Origin: JALUZX01 sp964561605
Lineage (GTDB): Bacteria > Planctomycetota > UBA1135 > JALUZX01
NCBI GenBank assembly: GCA_964561605.1
Contig: CAZLQD010000053.1
Location: forward strand, 62,001 to 126,000
DNA: 64,000 nt
Reading direction: 5' to 3'
Every line of letters begins with the position of its first letter. The first letter of the stretch is position 1. The notes under the pieces are model-generated. The model was given only the letters and a program-made list of their open reading frames with translations, ran no database searches and was not told the origin of the DNA. The translations under genes and the position numbers were made by a program. Positions 17,693 through 26,049 of the stretch are shown piece by piece.

Positions 17693-17940
17693 TCGATCCA
17701 CCCCGGAAAAGGCCAGGCCGCCAGGCGAAGGATTCAAAATATAAATGCCCTCCCGGCCGCTTGGTTACTGGACCGCCGGCCCGGCCGGGCGAAGGATGGG
17801 GCCCGTCCAAAGCTAGGGAAAGCTCCCTGGGGAGTCAACCGAGCCTTTCCGCCGGGTTTCCGGGCCCTTCCGCCGCCCCTTCCCTTCCCTCCGCGGCGGG
17901 CTAGAATCTACCTTTTGGTCCAACCTGGAGGGACCTGGAG
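17693..17940 (+). promoter_or_regulatory. Divergent intergenic region with candidate -10 boxes
   Basis: A 248-base gap lies between the FHA gene (minus) and the cupredoxin gene (plus). A minus-strand TATATT at 17743-17738 lies in the only AT-rich stretch, 45 bases before the FHA start, but no good -35 is present. A plus-strand TAGAAT at 17902-17907 lies 33 bases before the cupredoxin ATG, also with a poor -35. A GGAGG-type ribosome site directly precedes that ATG. No other structure was seen. Confidence 0.35.
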
Positions 17941-18828
17941 ATGCACCCCCCGGAGATCACCCGAAGAGAACTTCTGGCCCTGCTTCCCGCACCTCTTTTC
18001 CTCCTAGGAAGGGGTCCTTCCCGGGCCCTCCTCTTCCCGGCCCCTCCCGCCTCGTCCAAGGAGGAGGGGCGGAAGAAATCCCTGGAAGAAGCCCTCTCCC
18101 GGGACCGGGAGGAGACCAACCGCCGCTACCTGGCCCTCCTGGGATTCGGTCGATCCGAGCCCGAGAAGGGGCCCCTTCTGGGGTGGCAGGGAGAGGCCTA
18201 TCCCGATCCCCGGCTCGAGGGAACGCCCGAAGGGGAGTTGCAGAAGAAGAAGGCCGCCGAGGGCAGGAAGCAGTGGAAGGCCTTCCTGGCCGCCACGGGC
18301 TCGGTGGAGGGCAAGGTGGTGAACCGCTGGGTCCGCAGGTATCCTGGTATCGTATATGCTCCCGCCCCGCCCGGTCGGACCTTCCCCCCGCCGGGACTCC
18401 ATCCCATGTTCGAGCACATCCACATGGAGATGAACCCCAACCTCCTCCCCGTCCTGGTGGGAACCACGGTGGACTTCATCAACCGTGACGACTGCCGGGA
18501 CAACATCATGTCCAAGTCTCCGGCGGCCACCTTTTCCCACTGGTTCACCGGTCCGGACCAGTTGAGGACCCAGAAATTCGACAAGCCCGGCGTTGTCCCC
18601 CTCCTCTGCCAGGTCCACCCCGACGAATGGGGGACGGTGGTGGTCGTCTCCAGCCCCTTCTTCGCCCTGACGGACAAGCGGGGCCGCTTCCGCATTCCCC
18701 ACATGCCTCCCGGGAAATGGACGCTCCGGTTCTGGCATCCCAAGCTCAAACCCGCCTCCCTGGAAGTGACCGTCCGGCCCGGTGGGACGGCGGAGGCCCT
18801 CTTCCGGAGGCTCAAGCGGAAGCGGTGA
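17941..18828 (+). CDS. Exported cupredoxin-like protein with C-terminal regulatory beta domain
   Basis: 295 residues. The N-terminus has two Arg (ITRRELLALLPAPLFLLG), a possible Tat-like signal. The central part matches the cupredoxin-like proteins often annotated as methylamine-utilisation or carboxypeptidase-regulatory proteins: VGTTVDFINRDD, then KPGVVPLLCQVHPDEWG. The end (DKRGRFRIPHMPPGKWTLRFWHP) is a transthyretin-like beta domain. In relatives the motif after NRDD contains a ligand His and the Cys-His loop is followed by Met. Here these are Asp (CRDN) and Glu-Trp, so only Cys and His of the copper site remain. It may be structural, or bind metal differently. The stop overlaps the rsmE GTG start. 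Confidence 0.7.
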   Translation: MHPPEITRRELLALLPAPLFLLGRGPSRALLFPAPPASSKEEGRKKSLEEALSRDREETNRRYLALLGFGRSEPEKGPLLGWQGEAYPDPRLEGTPEGELQKKKAAEGRKQWKAFLAATGSVEGKVVNRWVRRYPGIVYAPAPPGRTFPPPGLHPMFEHIHMEMNPNLLPVLVGTTVDFINRDDCRDNIMSKSPAATFSHWFTGPDQLRTQKFDKPGVVPLLCQVHPDEWGTVVVVSSPFFALTDKRGRFRIPHMPPGKWTLRFWHPKLKPASLEVTVRPGGTAEALFRRLKRKR

Positions 18829-19565
18829 GCCGGGTTCCCCGCTTCCACGTCCCCGACCTGCCGCCCTCGGGCCCGGTCCCTCTTCCGCCCGAGGCGGCCC
18901 GCCACGCCAGGAAGACCCTCCGCCTGGAGCCGGGGGATCCGGTCCGCCTCTTCGACGGGAGGGGCCGGGAGGCGGAGGCCCGGCTCCTGGGAGGACCCAG
19001 GGGAGGGCCGGTCCTGGCCGAGATCCTCCGGCTCCTGCCGCCTCCCGAGGGAGAGCTCCCTTCCAGGGTCCTGGCCTTCTCTCCTCCCCGGGGGGAACGG
19101 CTGGAGTGGCTCGTCGAGAAATCGACCGAGCTCGGGGCCACTACCCTCCAGCCCGTCCTCTGGGAGCGGACCCCACCCAGGTCGCGGAACCTCCGCCTGG
19201 AGCGCCTGGAAAGGATCGCCGCCTCGGCCTGCGAGCAATGCGGCCGGGCGTTCCTGCCGGAGATCCTCCCTCCCAGGACCCTGGAGGAATTCCTGGAGGG
19301 TCCCATCCCGCCGGGAGCCTTCCTCCTGGAGCGGGGAGGCCCCCCTCCGGGGAGGGAGGACAAGAGGGCCCCCATCCTGCTTGCGGCCGGCCCCGAAGGC
19401 GGTTGGACCGAAAGGGAGCGGGCCGCCCTGGCCTCCCGGGGCTTCCGCCCCCTGGGCTTGGGGCCCCTGGTCCTCAGGATCGAGACGGCCCTCCTGGCGG
19501 GCCTTGCTCTCCTGGCTCCCCCTTGCGAGGCCCCCGGGAGAGGAGGATCAGGAGCACCACCATGA
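18825..19565 (+). CDS. rsmE: 16S rRNA (uracil-1498-N3)-methyltransferase RsmE
   Basis: 246 residues, the normal size. It methylates N3 of U1498 in 16S rRNA using S-adenosylmethionine. Family signatures are present: SPPRGERLEWLVEKSTELGA for the start of the SPOUT domain, AAGPEGGWTERERAA, and LGPLVLRIETALLAGLA, which form the knotted SAM site. The GTG start at 18825 overlaps the preceding TGA (GTGA), so translation is coupled to the cupredoxin gene. The 3' end overlaps a convergent small membrane-protein gene by 92 bp. Confidence 0.92.
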   Translation: MSRVPRFHVPDLPPSGPVPLPPEAARHARKTLRLEPGDPVRLFDGRGREAEARLLGGPRGGPVLAEILRLLPPPEGELPSRVLAFSPPRGERLEWLVEKSTELGATTLQPVLWERTPPRSRNLRLERLERIAASACEQCGRAFLPEILPPRTLEEFLEGPIPPGAFLLERGGPPPGREDKRAPILLAAGPEGGWTERERAALASRGFRPLGLGPLVLRIETALLAGLALLAPPCEAPGRGGSGAPP

Positions 19566-19758
19566 GGACCATGGACAAAGGCGTCAGGTAGGGAAGGTCC
19601 AGGAAGGCCCCCCCTGCGGCGGAGAGGAGGGCGAAGAGGAAGAGGGCCAGGAGGAGCAAGGTTCCCCGGGTGAGCCTGGAGGGGGCCCCCTCCTCTTCCG
19701 GGGGGAGATTCCTTTCCCCCTCGAGGGGGTCCTTCTCGTCAGGTCTCTTCCGATCCAC
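19474..19758 (-). CDS. Small two-helix membrane protein, function unknown
   Basis: 94 residues from GTG 19758, which has a GGGAGG-like ribosome site 7 bases upstream. A TTG at 19809 would give 111 residues. The N-terminal half is charged (VDRKRPDEKDPLEGE). Two hydrophobic segments follow (GTLLLLALFLFALLSAAGG and LTPLSMVLMVVLLILLS) and then a Gly/Pro-rich tail. It overlaps the rsmE 3' end on the other strand for 92 bp and follows the phosphodiesterase gene on its own strand. The two clean helices favour a real gene, but there is no family match I can name. Confidence 0.5.
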   Translation of the reverse strand: MDRKRPDEKDPLEGERNLPPEEEGAPSRLTRGTLLLLALFLFALLSAAGGAFLDLPYLTPLSMVLMVVLLILLSRGPRKGEPGEQGPPGGPSRS

Positions 19759-19810
19759 CAGGCGCCTCCCTCTCTCCCTTCCCCCCCACCCCGTGACCGG
19801 AGAGACCAAT

Positions 19811-21580
19811 CTACCTCGGAGGCGCTCCTTTCCCAGCCCCGCCGGGGGAGGTTTTTCTCTTCACCAGGGCCAACTGGATTCCCCTGAGAACCCTCAGGGT
19901 CCGGGAGGGGTGGTCCGAGGCGAAGCCGTCCACGCCGAGCTGGACCAGCCAGGCCAGGGCCTCGGGAAGGTCCGGCCGGACCAGGCATTCCAGCTCCACG
20001 CCGAAACGGGCCGTGAGCCTCCTCGTCCAGGCCATGAAGGATGGAGGCGGATCCAGGTGGAGACCGTCGGCGGCCATCTGGGGCCAGACGTGGATCTGGA
20101 TGCGCTTGATCCCCCGGAAACCCTGGGCGGCGAGTTTTTCCAACCGCTTCCGGAGGACCTGGTAATGCCCCTTCTTCCCCATCCAGACCATTCCCGTCGC
20201 CTCGGGGAGCCGGGAGGTCACGGCCCTGACTTCCTCGGGGTGTGTGGAGCAGGGGATGCACCTGTCCCCCACGCCGGCTTCCCTGGCCATGGCGGCGAGG
20301 CGGTCCAGGTCGGCCTTCTTGATGTCCAGGTAGAGCCTGGCTCCGGGGGTACGGGCCAGGGCGCGGAAGACCGCCTTCAAGGTGGGAATCCTCTGGCCCT
20401 TGTACTGTTTCCCGAATTTGACGCCGGCGTCCAGCCTGGAGAGCACACTCCAGGGAAGGGAACCGGCCCTCTTCCCCGCCAGGGAGGGGGGGGCCGCCAC
20501 GGTCCGCTCCAGGGTGGGATCGTGGAGAAAGAACATGACCCCGTCGGAACTGGTGCGGATGTCCCCCTCGGGGATGCACCCCAGGGCCCAGCAGGCCCGG
20601 AAGGTCTCCAGGGTGTTCTCCGGACCTTCCTTGCCGAGGCCCCGGTGGGCCTGGAGGGTCAGGGGCGGCGCCCCCTCGGGGTCCTTGGAGATGTCGAACC
20701 CCTGGGGGAGGGGGAGGGGTTTCACGATCAGGGAGGTGGGAACGACATCGGGAGGATCGTTCCAGAGAAGCCAGGCGGCGAGCTTCCTGGGACGATCCGT
20801 GCCGATCAGGTCCACCCCGGCGTCCAGGAGTTCCCCCCAGAGGAGGGGTTCATCGGGAGTCCCCCAGAACCGGACCATCCTCCCCTTGCCGTGGATGAGG
20901 GCGACGAACCTCCGGAGAAAGGTCCGTTCCTTCTCGGGAAAGGGCCCCTTTCCTCTCCAACGGAACATCCCGCCGAAGGAGACCCCCCGGACCGGAGAGA
21001 TCCCACCCCAGGAGGTGCTGAAGAGAGGGGCAGCGGCTGGATTCGCTTCCAGGCAGGAGTTGTCCAACCCCCAGAGCCGTTCCCCCCTGGAAGGAGAGAC
21101 CGGGGGCACGGCACCGGATAGGAGGACCGTAACGGCTCCGGCCTTCCTTCCGCCGGGCCCGAACCGGGTGAGCATGAAGGAGTATTTCTCCAGGAGAGAG
21201 TCCAGGGTCGAGATCAGCTCCCCCCCGCCCTCCTTCAGGTCCAGAAGGAGGATGAAAGGCCGCCCGGCCTTCCTGAAGACCTTCCCTCCCTCCTTCCTGA
21301 CCCTCTGGGCCAGGGGGGAGAGATAGAGGCCTTCCAGCTCCCCGCCCCTCTCGGCCTGGTCCCGGGTGTGGCCCACCCGGATCTTCCCGCCCACGAGGAA
21401 GAGGTCCGCCTCGACGCTCCGGAAACCCAGTTCCAGGGCGAGCTCGAGGGGCCGCCTTCGCAGGTAGTCGTTGTGGGAGTGGGCCCTCTCCAGGAGGACC
21501 GGCGGATCCGCCGCGAGGGAAGGGGAGAGAAGAAGGAGAAAGAGGAGAGACCTGAAGGGGAACTCTTTCCGCCTGTTCAT
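19811..21580 (-). CDS. Secreted protein with two glycerophosphodiester phosphodiesterase-like domains
   Basis: 589 residues with a signal peptide (SLLFLLLLSPSLAAD). The first half begins with AHSHNDYLRRRPLELAL, GFRSVEADLF and VGHTRDQ, the pattern of the PI-PLC/Aim6-like branch of the TIM-barrel phosphodiesterases. The second half begins with QAHRGLGKEGPENTLETF, PEGDIR and SDGVMFFLHDPTLERT. This is the GDPD signature, with HRG, ENT, E-D and HD as metal and catalytic residues. It ends with GVDGFASDHP, typical of GDPD C-termini. Such enzymes hydrolyse glycerophosphodiesters to glycerol-3-phosphate and an alcohol. The tandem arrangement suggests a duplication with divergence. The upstream gene on this strand is the GlmS-like enzyme. 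Confidence 0.8.
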   Translation of the reverse strand: MNRRKEFPFRSLLFLLLLSPSLAADPPVLLERAHSHNDYLRRRPLELALELGFRSVEADLFLVGGKIRVGHTRDQAERGGELEGLYLSPLAQRVRKEGGKVFRKAGRPFILLLDLKEGGGELISTLDSLLEKYSFMLTRFGPGGRKAGAVTVLLSGAVPPVSPSRGERLWGLDNSCLEANPAAAPLFSTSWGGISPVRGVSFGGMFRWRGKGPFPEKERTFLRRFVALIHGKGRMVRFWGTPDEPLLWGELLDAGVDLIGTDRPRKLAAWLLWNDPPDVVPTSLIVKPLPLPQGFDISKDPEGAPPLTLQAHRGLGKEGPENTLETFRACWALGCIPEGDIRTSSDGVMFFLHDPTLERTVAAPPSLAGKRAGSLPWSVLSRLDAGVKFGKQYKGQRIPTLKAVFRALARTPGARLYLDIKKADLDRLAAMAREAGVGDRCIPCSTHPEEVRAVTSRLPEATGMVWMGKKGHYQVLRKRLEKLAAQGFRGIKRIQIHVWPQMAADGLHLDPPPSFMAWTRRLTARFGVELECLVRPDLPEALAWLVQLGVDGFASDHPSRTLRVLRGIQLALVKRKTSPGGAGKGAPPR

Positions 21581-21659
21581 GGACGAAGACCTCCGGCTCC
21601 TCCCGCCCCATCCCGGAAAACCCGGTCCATCCTAGGAAGGAAGGGCGGGGGCCGCAAGG

Positions 21660-21693
21660 GAATGTGCATTCATAACACGAATATTTATTCGTG
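21660..21693. repeat. AT-rich pair of inverted repeats overlapping the glmS-like stop codon
   Basis: An 8-bp perfect inverted repeat (CACGAATA / TATTCGTG, arms 21676-21683 and 21686-21693) includes the TAA stop of the minus-strand glmS-like gene. Directly beyond it is a second short repeat, GAATG-TG-CATTC. The island is strikingly AT-rich for this genome. On the minus-strand RNA it would form a hairpin just after the stop, but no U-run follows, so it is not a standard terminator. Confidence 0.5.
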
Positions 21694-24600
21694 CTTCGCC
21701 ACGAGGCGATCCACCAGGTCCCCCACCTGCTGGGAGAAGATCTCCGGGAGGGGAGCCCCGGCCAGGAGGGCCGGGGACCATTTGATACCCCTTTCCGTAA
21801 CCTCTGCCTCGATCTCGTCGAGCCTTCCGCCGAAGGCCTCGAGGGCCCGCGCCAGGACGGGGGCCTCCACCTTCTCCCTGCAAGGCGTATGGGCGAGGAG
21901 GATTCCGTCGGGAATCCCTTTGCTGTAGAGGGGAATCACGAGGACCGGCCGTCCGTCCCGCCCGCCACGGCCGAAGAAGAGGGTGTTCCTCTTCACGGCG
22001 AGCCACTTGGAACCTTCCAGGGGCGCCCCCCCGTCGGCCCTCGAAGGGATTCCCCGGGAGGAACCGACCTTCTCCACCACCTTCAACACCGTTCCTGGAC
22101 CCGGTTCGCCCCTGGGGCCCAGCCCTTCCAGGGCGTAGAGGGTGGCCCCCGGGATCTCCTCCACGATCGGGGAGAGGGCCGCCAGGATGAGGCGGTGTTC
22201 CCTCCTCACCCTGGCGGGAGAGACGGCCAGCTTCGAGAAGACGCCGGCGAAGGGCGCCGGGAGGGCCTCGGCCTTCCGGGAGATTCCCACGGTGACCGTC
22301 TTGGCCTGGTGCTTGATGGCGTCGATGGGCCTGGTCAGGGCCTCCACCCCCCGGTGGACCCATTCCAGGGCTTCCCTGAGCTGGGCCTGCAAGGGGGAGA
22401 GGCCTACCCCCCCCCGGTGGACGGGACGGCGGAACCCGGCCCTTCCGGCGATCTCCTCCAGGGTGAAGGCGATTCCCGCACCCACCGAAGGATCGAGCCC
22501 CCCGTCGAGCCTCCCCTCCAGGAGGTCCTCCAGGAAGGTCGAGACCAGGGGGCGCAGGCGCTCCTGGAGCCGCCTTTCCCGGACCGGGTCCTCCTTCTCC
22601 AGGAGCTGGATCCACTCCACCAGGAGCCCCCGGATCTTCTTGAGGAGCCTGGCCCCGCCGTCCAGGGCCAGGGCGGCGTGGTATCCCCAGATGTGGCCCG
22701 CCATGGTGACGGGGACGAAGGAGAGACCTCCCCCGGCGTCGGGGACCTGGATCACCGACGCCGCATAGGGGGCGAACCTTTCGGCCCCGCCGGTGGTGAG
22801 CACCACCGTCACGGCCCGGTGGGCCTTGAAGATGGCCGCCTCCTTGACCACGTCCGAAAGGAGGGAGTCCTCCAGGCCCGCCGCGCAGAGGATCACCAGG
22901 GGTTCGGTGGAGAGGTCGATATGTTTCTTGTCTTCCGTAATATCTACGGGTATGGACTTGTAGCAGAGTTCGGAGAGCTTGATACGGATCTCCCTTGCGG
23001 CGACCTTCCCGGGCCCGTTCCCCACGGTGGCCCAGTAACGCTTGGCCGGGGCCAGGGCCCGGGCCGACTGGGCGATCTCTTCCTCCATGGAGAAGACCTC
23101 CTCCAGGATGGCGGGCATCTTCTCCAGCTCCAGGGCCTCCCTCTCCAGGGCCTTGGGATCCAGGATGCCCAGGAGCTCCGCCAGGGCGAGGGAGAGGAGC
23201 TGGCCCGCCGCGACCTGGGAGTAGAAGGCCTTCGTCGAGGCCACGGACATCTCCACGTCCCTCCCGTCGCTGGTGTAGATCACCCCGTCGGATTTGAAGA
23301 CCAGGTCGGAGTTGCGCCGGTTCACCACGGCCACGACCTTGGCCCCCTTCTGCCGGACCAGGTCCACCGTCCTGTTGGTGTCCGTCGTGGTCCCGGACTG
23401 GCTCACCGCGACGACCAGGAGGTCCGAGAGGTCCTCCCCCGGGAAGAACCCGCTCACCTCCGAGGCCGGGGCCGCCTCCACGTGGATCCCCCTGGGGGCG
23501 AGCCTCTCCCTCAGGAGGGCCGCCACGGCCTGGGCGGCCACGGCCGCCGTGCCCTGGCCCAGGCATACGATCCTGCGGATCTCACCGGATTTCAGCCCGG
23601 CCTTCAGGGTGGCTGGAAGGGCCGTCTCCAGGAGGAGGGATGTCACTCCGCCTCCCGGGAGGGGGCGGAATTTCCGGGAAATGGTCTTCCGGAAGGATGA
23701 GGCCGCCTGGGAGAGCTCCTTGATGAGAAAGTGGGAGAATCCTCCCAGATCGATGTCTCTCGTGGAGATCTCCGGAGGGAAGGTCCGGGCCTCCTCCTCT
23801 GGGAGGGGACTCCCGTCCAGGTAGGTGAGGCCCTCTCTCCAGGAGAGGCCCGAGCGCACTTCCAGGACGCTTCCGGGCTTGCCTCCCTCCCGGCCGGCCA
23901 CCGTGCCGGGAAGCCTGAGGAAGGACCGGCAGGTCTCGACGGCGCCGTAGACCTCCGAGGCCAGGAGGGTTCCCCCCTCCATGGCCCCGGCGAAGAGGGC
24001 CTGGCCCGAACCGGTGATCCCCGCCAGGAGAAGGTCCGGTTCCGCCAGGGGCAGGACCGCCACGGCGAGGGAGCCTTCCATCTCCTCCAGGGCCGCCCGG
24101 AAGGCCTCCCTCACGTCACCCGTCCTTTCGAAGTGGTGGGCCAGGAGGAGGGGGATCACCTGGGCGTCCGTGGAGATCTCCTCCCGGATCTTGAAACCCT
24201 TCTTGGCGTATTCGGCCTTCAGTTCCTGGAAGTTGTCCACGTCGCCGTTCATGACGGCCAGGAAACCCGGCATGGGGCCCGGGCCCTCGATGCTCCCCAC
24301 GTCCGCCACGGGGTGGCAGTTGGCCGGCGAGACGACCCCGTTGGAGGCCCACCGCGTATGGGAGAGGATCCGGGCCTTCACCCCGGGGAGGGAAGCGAAC
24401 CTCCAGAAGAGGGAGTCCCGGGCCAGGGCCTCCCTGAGGAAACGGGGGTTGTCCCCCAGACTCCCCACCTCGGCGGCCCGTTTCCAGGTGAAGGCCAGGG
24501 CCGCCGGTCCTTCCTCGGGGGCGTGGAGGATGACCGCCCCGTGGAGGAAGGCCTTCAGGTTCCGCCTTTCCTCCAGGAGGCCCTTCTCCTCCGGGGAGAG

Positions 24601-25164
24601 TCTCTCCAGGGCCCGCTCCAGGGGGGCCTTCCCGGGAAAGGAGAGAACCACCGCCAGGCCCGCCGAGTCCCTCCCCCGCACCTCGAGCCTCCCCAGGGAG
24701 TTCAGGACCAGGTTCACCTGGAAGGCAAGGAAGAGGGCCTCCCTCGTGGTGGGCCCCTCCCCTCCCTCCGGAAGGAGGGCCTGGATCTTGGCCAGGTTCC
24801 CCAGGGTGTCCTTCTCCAGGGTCCAGGCCAGGTCCAGGGCCTTCCCGTGGAGGGTCTCCCAGGGGGAAGGCCCGCCTCTGACCAGGACGGAGCCCGCCCC
24901 TTCGGGCCTGGTCCTCTCGGCGAAGGCCTCCAGCCTCCCCACCAGGTCCCGGAGTTCCCTTACCAGAGCGGGATTCCCGGCGGCCTCCTCCAGCCAGGCG
25001 AAAGAGCCGGGGCCGGCCAGGCGGGCCGTCTCTTCCATGAGGGCCTCCAGCTCCCCCCCCGGGGGGGCGGGGGCGGAGAGGAGCTCGACGAGCCTGCGGG
25101 CCCCATCCATCCGGAAGGGGCCTGCAGGGGGCAAGTCCAGGGACAGGGCGGCGATTCCACACAT
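21685..25164 (-). CDS. Oversized glutamine--fructose-6-phosphate aminotransferase-like protein
   Basis: 1159 residues against about 610 for GlmS. ATG 25164 gives MCGIAAL, so the catalytic Cys2 of the class II amidotransferase is present. Glutaminase motifs follow but late: LGRLEVRGRDSAGLAV at 157-172 and LSHTRWASNGVVSPANCHPV at 267-286, then MNGDVDNF. Two SIS domains follow. The first has VSQSGTTTDTNRT and ASTKAFYSQVAAG as in GlmS. The second has KLSELCYKSIP and DKKHIDL, where GlmS has the isomerase residues. The last ~300 residues are extra and contain IDAIKHQAKTVTVGISR, which resembles the GlmS C-terminus. It should make glucosamine-6-phosphate for cell-envelope sugars, or a related amino sugar. 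The insertions (about 130 residues after residue 20, plus the tail) are unexplained. Confidence 0.85.
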   Translation of the reverse strand: MCGIAALSLDLPPAGPFRMDGARRLVELLSAPAPPGGELEALMEETARLAGPGSFAWLEEAAGNPALVRELRDLVGRLEAFAERTRPEGAGSVLVRGGPSPWETLHGKALDLAWTLEKDTLGNLAKIQALLPEGGEGPTTREALFLAFQVNLVLNSLGRLEVRGRDSAGLAVVLSFPGKAPLERALERLSPEEKGLLEERRNLKAFLHGAVILHAPEEGPAALAFTWKRAAEVGSLGDNPRFLREALARDSLFWRFASLPGVKARILSHTRWASNGVVSPANCHPVADVGSIEGPGPMPGFLAVMNGDVDNFQELKAEYAKKGFKIREEISTDAQVIPLLLAHHFERTGDVREAFRAALEEMEGSLAVAVLPLAEPDLLLAGITGSGQALFAGAMEGGTLLASEVYGAVETCRSFLRLPGTVAGREGGKPGSVLEVRSGLSWREGLTYLDGSPLPEEEARTFPPEISTRDIDLGGFSHFLIKELSQAASSFRKTISRKFRPLPGGGVTSLLLETALPATLKAGLKSGEIRRIVCLGQGTAAVAAQAVAALLRERLAPRGIHVEAAPASEVSGFFPGEDLSDLLVVAVSQSGTTTDTNRTVDLVRQKGAKVVAVVNRRNSDLVFKSDGVIYTSDGRDVEMSVASTKAFYSQVAAGQLLSLALAELLGILDPKALEREALELEKMPAILEEVFSMEEEIAQSARALAPAKRYWATVGNGPGKVAAREIRIKLSELCYKSIPVDITEDKKHIDLSTEPLVILCAAGLEDSLLSDVVKEAAIFKAHRAVTVVLTTGGAERFAPYAASVIQVPDAGGGLSFVPVTMAGHIWGYHAALALDGGARLLKKIRGLLVEWIQLLEKEDPVRERRLQERLRPLVSTFLEDLLEGRLDGGLDPSVGAGIAFTLEEIAGRAGFRRPVHRGGVGLSPLQAQLREALEWVHRGVEALTRPIDAIKHQAKTVTVGISRKAEALPAPFAGVFSKLAVSPARVRREHRLILAALSPIVEEIPGATLYALEGLGPRGEPGPGTVLKVVEKVGSSRGIPSRADGGAPLEGSKWLAVKRNTLFFGRGGRDGRPVLVIPLYSKGIPDGILLAHTPCREKVEAPVLARALEAFGGRLDEIEAEVTERGIKWSPALLAGAPLPEIFSQQVGDLVDRLVAKHE

Positions 25165-25248
25165 GGCGCTCTCTCTTTGGAACCCTTGTCCTTCTATCTT
25201 TCGGCTCCTACCATCCTTCGACCCCTGGAAAAACGAAAGGGTGCTCCG

Positions 25249-26049
25249 GTGAAGATCTTCGATCCCCACATCCACATGTTCTCCAGGACCACCGACGACT
25301 ACGAGCGGATGGCTCTGGCGGGAATCCGGGCCGTCGTGGAGCCCTCCTTCTGGCTCGGCCAGCCCAGGACCCACGTGGGCTCCTTCCTGGACTACTGGTC
25401 CTTGATCACCGAGTGGGAACCCAGGAGGGCGGGGGAGTTCCAGATCCGCCACTTCTGCACCATCTCCTTGAATCCCAAGGAAGCCAACGACAGGAAGCTC
25501 GCCAGGGAAGTCCTGGACGCCATGGAGCCCTTCCTGGAGAGACCCAATGTCGTCGGCGTCGGCGAGATCGGTTTCGACAAGATCACCGACGAGGAGGAGG
25601 AGGCCCTCCGCGCCCAGCTCGAGATGGCCCGCCGCCACGATCTCCCCGTGCTGATCCACCTTCCCCACGTGGACAAGCTGAGAGGGGCCGAAAGGACCAT
25701 AGCCATCCTGAAAGAGATGGATTACCCCGAAGAGATGGTGGACCTGGACCACAACACCGAGGAGACGATCCCCCTGGTGAAGGAGAAGACCCGTTGCTGG
25801 GCGGGCCACACGGTCTATACCCGGACCAAGCTCACCCCGGCCCGGGCGGCCAACATCCTGGAAGAATTCGGCACGGAGAAGATGCTCATCAACTCCAGCG
25901 CCGACTGGGGGGTCTCGGATCCCCTGAACGTCCCCAAGACGGTCCTGGAATTGCGGAAGAGAGGGTTCCCAGAGGAGGAGATCGAGAAGGTGGTCTGGCG
26001 GAATCCCAACGAGTTCTACGCCCAATCGAAGAAGTTCGAACTCCTATGA
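25249..26049 (+). CDS. TatD-family metal-dependent hydrolase
   Basis: 266 residues from GTG 25249, preceded by an AAAGGG-like ribosome site. Metal-binding motifs of the amidohydrolase TIM barrel are visible: FDPHIHMFSR at the N-terminus, VGEIGFDKI for the Glu ligand, HLPHVDK and DLDHN for later His residues, and NSSADWG near the end. The pattern DYERMALAGIRAVVEPSFWL matches the TatD-like branch found in ebo-type gene clusters rather than housekeeping TatD; that sub-assignment is from memory of the family. The substrate is unknown. The stop overlaps the start of the SpoIID-like gene (ATGA). Confidence 0.8.
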   Translation: MKIFDPHIHMFSRTTDDYERMALAGIRAVVEPSFWLGQPRTHVGSFLDYWSLITEWEPRRAGEFQIRHFCTISLNPKEANDRKLAREVLDAMEPFLERPNVVGVGEIGFDKITDEEEEALRAQLEMARRHDLPVLIHLPHVDKLRGAERTIAILKEMDYPEEMVDLDHNTEETIPLVKEKTRCWAGHTVYTRTKLTPARAANILEEFGTEKMLINSSADWGVSDPLNVPKTVLELRKRGFPEEEIEKVVWRNPNEFYAQSKKFELL

